From: Coprinus comatus
Lineage: Eukaryota > Basidiomycota > Agaricomycetes > Agaricales > Agaricaceae
Reading direction: 5' to 3'
Assembly (NCBI GenBank): GCA_034638255.1
Contig: JAWPGT010000010.1
Location: forward strand, 558,001-622,000
Length of the DNA stretch: 64,000 bases
In this document: one piece after another, positions 56,457 through 64,000 of the stretch
Position numbering within the stretch: position 1 is the stretch's first letter
Layout: every line of letters begins with the position of its first letter
Notes under the pieces: model-generated
What the model saw: only the letters and a program-made list of their open reading frames with translations
What the model was told of the DNA's origin: nothing
Databases searched by the model: none
Program-made: the position numbers and the translations under genes

Positions 56457-56579
56457 TTTGATTTTGAGTGGAGAAAGGAGGAGAGAAAGAGATGAAATTG
56501 ATGATCACGTGAGTACTTTACAGGTGAAGCGCTCTGTTCCACTGATAGGTGTTGGTTGTATCACGACCTGAATGAAATT

Positions 56580-57519
56580 ATGACTACTGAAGAATATGCC
56601 ACACCGATAGCAGATCCGCTATTCCTAGAACGTCTGGATACGTTTATGCAAAAGTCACTGTCGGATATTAGAGCGTTTTCAGAGAGAGAGGAATTGGATT
56701 TTGACGAGGTCTTTTTTAACCCCCGCCCTTACGAAATCGACTTTGACTTGACTTAGACAAGGAGATTTGTCGCGCAATGGCATGCCAGACAACTCTTTGA
56801 GGCTGTTACGGACACAGAGAAGGCTGAACAAGGTGCGTAGTCCATCTTGACAACTGAAAGACTGATGACACTGATCAATATCCTAGTGCGCAGTATACTC
56901 ATTCAAACATCACAAACTCTCGAATCTCTGGCAGAGACTGCGGATGTCCAATCATTCTTACTCACAGTAGATCCCCACAACCCAGATGACGTGGGATTTC
57001 TCGGTGGCTCGCTTATAGGACGCGAATTCTGGCGAGGACTGCGAGGAGGTGGCGACTCAGGGGCTCAATCATTCCGAGCCTATGCACAGAAACGGATGCC
57101 TCTTGCTGAGGAGCAGGTTGATTTACATGGCCCGCAGGCTCAAGGAACACCGCCTCCTGCCCGGTCAGCGCGACAGACCAAGTTGGATTTATACGAGGCT
57201 ATTCGTACGCAGCTCAGGTACGTTGTTGCGGGCCGTATCTTTTTCATGATATTTTTATTTGAGTCAATGCAGACAGGTCAGCGGGATCAGGAAGGCCGAG
57301 ATGAAGTGGTCTCATCCTGAACGACTGAGTTTCTATGGAGTGCGGATGGTGGGCTGGCCTGAAGACATTCCGACAGGGAATCCGTCGACGCTGAAGGCGC
57401 TGCAGAACCAGAGACTACTGGAGCTACTTCAGAACGGGACTCTGCGGTTTGAAAGGACTGGAGAGGGTGGGACAGAAGGGCCGGTGGATGAGCTGGATGA
57501 GTATTCGTGGGTGCATTAG
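56580..57519 (+). CDS. Unrecognised protein, four exons
   Basis: I do not recognise a family. The exons join in frame: MTTEEYATPIADPLFLERLD to EELDFDE, then TRRFVARQWHARQLFEAVTD, then VRSILIQTSQTLESLAETAD with SFLLTVDPHNPDDVGFLGGS and IGREFWRGLRGGGDSGA, then QVSGIRKAEMKWSHPERLSF and VGWPEDIPTGNPSTLKALQN. It ends at DELDEYSWVH. About 255 residues, mostly helical, no membrane segment. The pattern GWPEDIPxxNPSxLKxxQN looks like a recurrent mushroom-specific motif. Clean exon joining across three introns supports a real gene. A tiny ATGAAATTATGA frame overlaps the start codon. Confidence 0.65.
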
Positions 57520-57630
57520 ATTAGGAGATTATCTATAAATACACATACACAACTTGCTGTCTTACCATCATGTTCTCCTCTTTCTTTTCGTCAGTTATTT
57601 TCGTTTCTCCATGTTGCCCTGCTCACACCC

Positions 57631-59011
57631 ATGTTCCACAAACGCAAACACAGAACCCAGGCCCCCGTGGATCCACAGGCACAGAACTTCTTCCCTATTG
57701 CCGACCGTCTCCAGCCCAATGACCTTGTCAGCGAGCTGCAACCAGCAGACATCGAGTGGCTCTGCGCAGGAGGCTTCGTCACAGAAACTCAGACATTCTA
57801 TATCAATGCTAACGATGGCAAGTCCATCATGTGCCAAGTGATCCACTCGTCCGTGGGGTATGTATTTCCTCTCTATCATCGATAAGAACTGATGCCTCAT
57901 CCAGTGTATGGTACCCCACAATCCAATTTACCTCCAAGATATTCGATTCAAAGACAGGCCAGAAAATCTGGAAGTCCATCAACGTTACCAACTTTGTTAC
58001 CCCTCCCCCTGGCCTTGACAAACGCTCGAGCAAAGCTGATGAATTCTCCCTGACACTTAAACCCAACCCCAATAACCTAGAATACCCAGAATCCTATGTC
58101 ATCCGCGCCAACCTCGGCATGGACCTCCAGATTTCATTAGAGTTCAAGCGTCCTGCGACAGTTCCAGGCTTCAAGGTCGGCAAAGGACCCAAAGGGGGAT
58201 ATTCATATTTTGGAACTGATCTCGAGAACCCAGAAGGTTACGTCGTTCATCGTTTCTGGCCCCGCGCGCATGCGGAGGGCGCCTTGATCATCAACGGAAA
58301 GGTCGACTCTGTCGAGGGGCCTGCTATGTTTGTCCATGCCATTCAGGGCATGCGCCCAAATCTGGTCGCTGCGGCTTGGAATTTTGCAAGTTTCCAGAGC
58401 AATGACTTGGGCGGCGTATCTGCTATCCAGATGGAATTTACAACAACTGATCAGTATGGCAAGCGAGGTGCTGGGTCAGGAGGAGTTTCCGTTAATGTAG
58501 GGTCAATTGTGGTCGGAAACAAGTTGGTGGCTGTAACAGCGGAGACAAAGTACCCTGGCGAAGAGGGTGGAGAATCATCAGTGATTTCCAAGGCGACGCA
58601 CTTGAAGCCAGAACAAGACCCCGATACTGGATACAACAAGCCTAGCGAAATTGCCTTCGAATGGAAGGGTCCTTCAATACTTCCTGATGCCCCGGGCGAA
58701 GTGAGCGCTGTCCAGATTACCAATCTTGGGATTGTGGAAGCTCCGAATGGGTTGATTGAAAAGGTGGATGTGCTAGCCGAGATTCCGCGTGTATTGAAGC
58801 TGGCTGTGAACTACGTTGCTGGGACGAAACCATACATTTACCAGGTTGGTTGGTTCTTCTCTGATATGCTTGTTTTTTTCTAATAAAAAATGGACAGTGG
58901 ATAAACCCAGGTACAATGAAAATAACTGGGCCTGATGGCATCTCTGCGGGGCTGTCTGGGGGATTGACGGTGGAAGGAACGATGTACAACGAGGCTACAT
59001 TTATATCATAG
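57631..59011 (+). CDS. SVF1: Svf1 family ceramide-transfer / stress-survival protein
   Basis: Svf1 supports survival under oxidative and cold stress and carries ceramide from ER to Golgi in yeast. The start MFHKRKHRTQAPVDPQAQNF has a basic N-terminus. LQPADIEWLCAGGFVTETQT and GKSIMCQVIHSSVGVWYPTI follow, then YVIRANLGMDLQISLEFKRP, YSYFGTDLENPEGYVVHRFW, GPAMFVHAIQGMRPNLVAAA, WNFASFQSNDLGGVSAIQME and LKLAVNYVAGTKPYIYQ. The last exon gives WINPGTMKITGPDGISAGLS and VEGTMYNEATFIS. This is the paired lipocalin-like layout of the family. Three exons, about 410 residues; the start is the first ATG of the long frame. Confidence 0.9.
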
Positions 59012-59124
59012 ATCTACATACAGTCGAGTCATCCGTAGCTTCGGACGCTGCGGTTGACAGCTTTCTCACGTGTCTGCTTGCCAATAATACGATCACTTAC
59101 TTTCTCTCTCTTGGACAATGTACT

Positions 59125-61311
59125 ATGGCTACTCTACACCTACGTGTCCTACATCGTCCACTCTTTAATGCTGCTCGTCGCAATCCCATATATACTCCGA
59201 CTCTTGTCAGGTATCCATATGCTGCTTTACACTCAACGCCCAGGAGAAACTGTCCTGCACCGCTGATTCCATTCTTTGCGACCATTCTCAAGGTAAAGCG
59301 CTCTAACTCTCCATTTTCTCTGAACAATTGCTCATCTACATAGACATCAACAGCCCTGGAACTAGCGCGCACAGTTGCTCGGATAGGTCTAACAATTGTA
59401 CCTCTAATCCTCCTCAAAAATCATAAGGTCAAGCAATTTATGATTAGAGGAACTACAAGACACGGACAACCGATTTCGAAAGAAAGAAAGGAACAGATGA
59501 TTAGAAGATAAGAAGTCAGACGTTACTCTTGAAGGTTCTATTGCTTGTGCCGTTTGTTTTGTTTTGGGGAACTATTGTTGCTAGTTTGGAAAGGACTCCA
59601 TTGACTGGGAGGTGAGCTTATTTTTTCTTCTCTCTTTTCATTTCATCGAATTTTTCACACTTTGTGACGTTGGTGTGAAAACGAGATGAGATGATGTACT
59701 TTTTGGGGGAATTTTATACTGATAGAACCCGTCTTTTACTGCGGTTTACATATCATTATAATTATATCCCATACAAAAATTCCCAATCCCCAATCGACAA
59801 TACCCTCCAAAGATGGCGTATGATTATCCTCTCACCAGAAGAAGAAGACGAAGTCAGTGCACAATTGGCTGGTCCAGGTTGGTATCAAGCCATCAGCAAT
59901 ATTCTAGCCGAAGACGAACAGGGGCATTACCGAAATATATCTCACCTTCGGATTGGAGGTATCTTTGGGTTAGCGAGACTTTAAGGAAATTGGAGGCTGC
60001 CATACCTATACTTGCAAAAGAGCCCGAATTATTTCCGGATGATGACGGGGAAGATGTTGAAGGGAAACTTGGGACTTCTGCTGGAGTAGAAGGAGGGAAA
60101 GGGAAAGGAAGGGATATACCTAAACCACCACCTGCGGAGTACCCACTAAAACCCCGACCTCGAGCTTCCGAGTATTTGAAGTCATTTTGTGAAGTTTTGA
60201 CGGAACAGAAGTATGTTCAACCTGGTTCACATACTATTCCTGGTCCACCATATTCACTTGTGGTGGTTGATAACCCGGAAATTAAGAATGCGTTTTCGTA
60301 TGGTTTTGGACCGGATGGTGGAGGTGGAATTGTTGTTTATTCTGGATTTTTGGATGATATTTTTGAGAGGATGCCACCGGTTTATGAACATGAACAAAAT
60401 TCGAAATCAAATTCTTCTTCTTCCTCATCAAGTCAAAAACAATCTTGGGTATCATGGTTTTTCGGGAACCTATTCACACCATCATCATCATATTCATCAT
60501 CCTCCTTGCGATCACGATCACATTCAAATTCAATTCGACCAATACCAACAACAGAACAAACAACAGAACTAGCAATCCTACTAGCTCACGAACTTTCACA
60601 TTTAATCCTATCCCATCATTTAGAAACATTATCATCAACAACGGTAATAGTACCAGGAACTATGTCAATCATTTCAGATATAGTCAGAGTTGCGGTGTTT
60701 CCTATTACTATGATGTTTGGACCTTTTGTGAATGATGCAGTGGCTCAATTGGGAAAGGTTGGTTCGGTAGAATTGAGTAAAGTTGGAAGTTGGTGTATGA
60801 GTATGAAACAGGAGACGGAAGCGGATGTTGTTTCTGTTAGGTGGGTACTAACCCTTTTTTCTTTTTTCTTTTACTTTACTTTTTCTTTTTGGGTTTTTTG
60901 GGTTACTCCTGAGATGATGATCGATAATATTGACGCTCTTCTATTTATAGACTATTAGCTCATGCGGGATATGATGCGAGAGATGCAGTCAAGTTTTGGG
61001 AAAATAGAGGAGCGATATCGAATTGTGCTTCTGGAGGTCAAGGTTTAGAACCGGACCGACAAGCGCAACCCGTAGAAGATCAAGATCAAGTAGAAAATCA
61101 AGGTGGTCAAGGACATTCTAAGAATCAGTTGGCTAGAAGTATAATGGGATCTATGGGATCTTCTACACATCCGTTGAATGAAGTTAGAGTTCAAAGTTTG
61201 AAAATGGAGTTGATGAGATGGGAAGAGGCTAGAGTTAGAGCTTTGAAATTGAGGGATAGTAGAAGGGGAGGATTGATAAGATCAGAGAGGGAGACGGAGG
61301 GGCAGGATTAA
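59125..61311 (+). CDS. OMA1: Peptidase family M48, OMA1-like mitochondrial protease
   Basis: The N-terminus MATLHLRVLHRPLFNAARRN with YAALHSTPRR resembles a mitochondrial presequence. A membrane segment VLLLVPFVLFWGTIVASLER leads into TPLTGRWRMIILSPEEEDEV and SAQLAGPGWYQAISNIL. PSDWRYLWVSETLRKLEAAI, SLVVVDNPEIKNAFSYGF and GGIVVYSGFLDDIF follow. The zinc motif HELSH lies in LAILLAHELSHLILSHHLET, and the third ligand Glu in MKQETEADVVSVR, continuing LLAHAGYDARDAVKFW. OMA1 degrades unfolded inner-membrane proteins under stress. The frame shifts by one base near GGGG at 59921-59924 (AEDEQG to ALPKYISPSDW), which is either a sequence error or a damaging mutation. A Ser/His-rich insert precedes the zinc site. 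Confidence 0.8.
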
Positions 61312-63189
61312 TCATGAAATGGTCATTCGTAGGAGATTGGTTTTTTGATTTCTTAGTATCTTTCTTTTTCTTTTTTTTTTCGATATCTTCCCTGGTTCTC
61401 TATCGTTTTTATTAACACAAATTCAAATTGAACTTTTTTTTTTTGCTTCTTTTACCCCTTTTGTCCGACGAGTCTCTCCTTTTTCGCTTTCTTGTGTTTT
61501 ATTATTAAACTGTGAATGATTTTGTATCATATTCGTATTAATCTCCGTTGTGTCTTTTTTAAATTCTAATACATGGACTCGGAAGCATTATCTCCCCCCT
61601 CCCCCTTGTTCATTTAATGGTCACAACACATATCCTATATTGGTCCGAGTTCTAACATTAGGTTCCCCAATCTACTTTTAAATTTGCACGGATTCAGAAA
61701 GGCCGGTATTCTCGGAATGAATGCTACAAGTAATTTGAGTCTGCGTCAAGTCTGCTGGTTGGCAAGCAAGTACCTTCATGAAATCACGTTAATACATTAA
61801 CATCGTTCTATCGAGCCTGCTGGCAAAGGGTTGCCTCGAGCTCAAGCCTCGTGGTTATCCTCATGTGAGCCTTAATTGATATTAATTAGCCTTACAACCT
61901 CTTATATGAACGAGTAAATATCACACGCAAGTCCGGATCTCCGGCGGGGTTATTTGATTATCCAGGAAGGCATGGCTAAATGCCTCTCGAACAATAGAAG
62001 CTATCTTTGGACCTGTTTACCAGTACAAACTTCTTGAAGACTTTTGCTAGGTCGGAAGGGGTGTATCGAGTTTTGGAAACAGGAATAAATCTGCACTCTC
62101 AGAATTTTCTCAGCTGGTTCACTTGAACAACACGAGGTACTGAGAAGTTACTAGAAGTAACACTATATTTACAATTACATTCTTTACTGATACTACAGGA
62201 TCCGCAGGTATGTGTGACACCTTACATAACGGTAGACAAAGTTACAAATCACACATTGCTGTTAAATCTCGATCAGGTACAGTCCTTGTATGTAAAAGCT
62301 GTGTATGTGATACTTATTGTACAAGGTAGGTTTGTGGTCCATACGCCTTGTGTTAGAGACAGCCCAAACAGGTCAACGGCTACGAAAACCCGGTGTGAAC
62401 CCGCACTAAAATTGTTTTGCGACGGAAATTAACACATAACTTGCCCTCACATACGCCGTACGATATGGAAGGCCATACACCCTGGAGTACTAAGCCGATG
62501 ATTCTAGTGAAAGTTGGAACACACGTATACATCTAGAAAAGTCCAGACAATTATCCGAGGATTAATTTTTGCCTGCTAGTAGAAAGGACCTACATGATGG
62601 GAGACTCAGATCTCAGATGAGTGGCGGAGGTTACTTCACCAGTTCTGACTCCTGAGACATGTGCAGATAAGAAGATAGCCTGAAGAAGTGTGGCCTCCTT
62701 TTACCTTACCGTACTCAAGCCCCAAGCGCGAGCGGTTTGTTAACTAGTCAGCTTGAGCCTTGATTAAGCTTGATTGTCGGTATTATTGAATTTGGCAATT
62801 TGGTCAAGGCAGTGCATATTGAATCTAAAAATACACTTGTTTAAACTGTGTGGAGCTCCCACTGCGTCATCCACATACGATCATGGCGTTATGCCTTTTG
62901 CCCTCGAGAGCTTTGTGTGTTTTTTCATCCTCGTAAATATCGGCAATATCTCTTCGTTGAAACACTATAGCTCATGATAACGCAAGCTCCTAATGCGGTC
63001 GACGGATATTTTGCCGAGGATGTTGCCAACCTCTTACATATTTATGAAAACACGTTTGGCACACCTACGTCGGTCACCGTTAGGGAACCTGGTAATGGTT
63101 TACCCTTTGCGTGCATTGTGAACTTTGCTAATCCGGAACTAGCCCTAATCCACACACCTGGCCTCATCCTCGTGTCTCCCTAGCTACGC
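61312..63189. other. 1.9-kb region without a supported gene
   Basis: It begins with T-rich 3' flank of the M48 gene (61360-61450). Small frames (62214-62432, 62774-62977, 62974-63183) lack motifs and splice logic. Short phrases such as GCCTCGTGG recall the duplication edges near 4800 and 46390, but no element could be defined. Confidence 0.4.
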
Positions 63190-63195
63190 TATAAA
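63190..63195 (+). promoter_or_regulatory. TATA-like box before kinase K
   Basis: TATAAA lies 64 nt upstream of the first ATG of the edge kinase gene. Confidence 0.4.
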
Positions 63196-63258
63196 TGATT
63201 CACAACGACCAATGTTCTTGCATTTACACTCACCTCACCGTCTTATACATTCCAAATT

Positions 63259-64000
63259 ATGGCTAGCCAAAGCACCTGCCATACTCGACATAATTGTTCT
63301 CAAATTTTTGCTGACTTGGAGAAGTGCTTGCATAAAGAACAAGTATTCCCGGTTTATCATGCCATTCTTCAAAATAACAAGCAGTGGATTCGAGGACTCG
63401 AGCATCGCAGAAAGTATAATGGTCCAGGAATGTATGCAGATATTTATCAAGGCATATACGAAGGCCGAGAAGTATGTGACAAGCAGCTGCGAAGTTTTGG
63501 ATCAAGCCGGGGAGATTTGTCGGAGGTAAGACTCAATGCAGCATTCATATTACTTCGTTGAATGGCTCAACCTCTTCTCAATGCCCGTAGCTTCATGCGA
63601 ATGAAATTATTACATGGGCACAATTACATCACCCGAATATTCTTCCATTTTTGGGGATGATCCATATTAATCAGGACAGGATTTGCCTCGTTTCTCTTTG
63701 GATGAAAAATGGAAATCTGAAGATCTATGCTCAAAAACAGCCATCTCATGTCAAGATTCAGTTGGTGAGCATAAATGTGTTTTGTGAAACACTGCGTATG
63801 ATATTAACAGTAAGGTATGTTTAGCTCTTTGACATTGCCAAAGGATTAGAATACATTCATTCCAAAGGCATTGTCCACGGGGATTTGAAAGCAGTAAGAT
63901 TTTATGGAGCACTGCTAAACCCTGCAAAGGCATCTAATTATCCTATTAGGAAAATATTCTCATCTCAGATGATGGATATTCACTCATCGGGGACTTCGGT
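63259..64000 (+). CDS. Protein kinase K, truncated by the window edge
   Basis: The start MASQSTCHTRHNCSQIFADL is followed by a short N-terminal helix and the kinase N-lobe: KYNGPGMYADIYQGIYEGRE with VCDKQLRSFG, where VxxK is the catalytic lysine strand. After an intron come LHANEIITWAQLHHPNILPF, VSLWMKNGNLKIY, LFDIAKGLEYIHSKGIVHGD, LKAENILISDDGYS and LIGDFG, where the window ends. The segment from HGDLKAEN to GDFG is almost the same as in J, so K is a paralogue of the J kinase, but no GTPase exons precede it. The glycine loop (GPGMYADIYQG) lacks the second canonical Gly and VCDKQ replaces VCVKV, so the kinase could be weakened. The activation loop and C-lobe are outside the window. Confidence 0.75.

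Noticed and set aside
62974..63183. 69-codon frame upstream of kinase K
   Set aside because: I could not join it to the kinase or assign a domain; left as unannotated.

Overview
The window looks like nuclear DNA of a mushroom-forming basidiomycete (Agaricomycetes). Genes are dense and cut by many 45-75 nt GT-AG introns, several exons are only 8-15 nt long, and the families present are typical of that class: DUF6535, a Pro-rich metacaspase, a KRE9-like GPI protein, HGDLK-type kinases and G-domain proteins. A U2 snRNA gene confirms a spliceosomal eukaryote. I see no bacterial, CRISPR or recognisable transposon features.

The unusual part is an expanded family of TRAFAC-like GTPases, sharing a GPTGSGKS P-loop, DTPGFDDT switch, YLHRI-DNR strand, TTMW motif and SAW motif. 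On the left these are A (1031-2202, -), a possible tandem pair C+B (2523-4665, -), D (5150-7388, -) with a C-terminal HeLo/MLKL-like four-helix domain, E (8010-8794, -) with a G domain only, F (9366-11210, +) with a Pro/Gln hexapeptide-repeat N-terminus, and G (11649-12811, +). H follows at 19093-20256 (+). On the right, J (49074-51802, -) fuses the GTPase to a protein kinase. A second kinase closely related to that of J runs off the right edge. Segment 2325-4832 recurs inverted at 46367-48786 with frameshifts in both genes, next to a truncated piece of J. The mixing of GTPase, pseudo-GTPase, four-helix cell-death-like domain and kinase suggests a fast-evolving signalling, immunity or allorecognition locus; that is inference from architecture.

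Between the family members lie ordinary genes: CTU2/NCS2 tRNA thiolation (12908-14619, -), a DUF6535 pseudogene with a GTPase fragment, an amidohydrolase (16158-18746, +), an AIG2-like protein (20805-21598, +), a PPN2-like endopolyphosphatase (21707-23620, +), a metacaspase (24025-26674, -), a hexose transporter (27156-30299, +), cytochrome oxidase subunit COX4 (30677-31277, +), a repeat-containing secreted protein (32427-35049, +), U2 snRNA (about 35804-35990, +), an SDR-type reductase (36227-37856, +), a GPI-anchored KRE9-like protein (38222-39258, -), a TDP2-like phosphodiesterase (39579-40649, -), a protein disulfide isomerase (42261-44040, -) and an SQT1/AAMP-like WD40 protein (44291-45769, +).

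Right of the kinase-GTPase are a ketohexokinase-like PfkB kinase (52359-54590, -), the ribosomal-protein chaperone ACL4 (55131-56456, -), an unrecognised conserved-looking protein (56580-57519, +), SVF1 (57631-59011, +), an OMA1-type M48 peptidase (59125-61311, +), about 1.9 kb without a supported gene, and the edge-truncated kinase. Coordinates give outer CDS limits. Exon joins were read by eye from GT-AG borders and reading frame.
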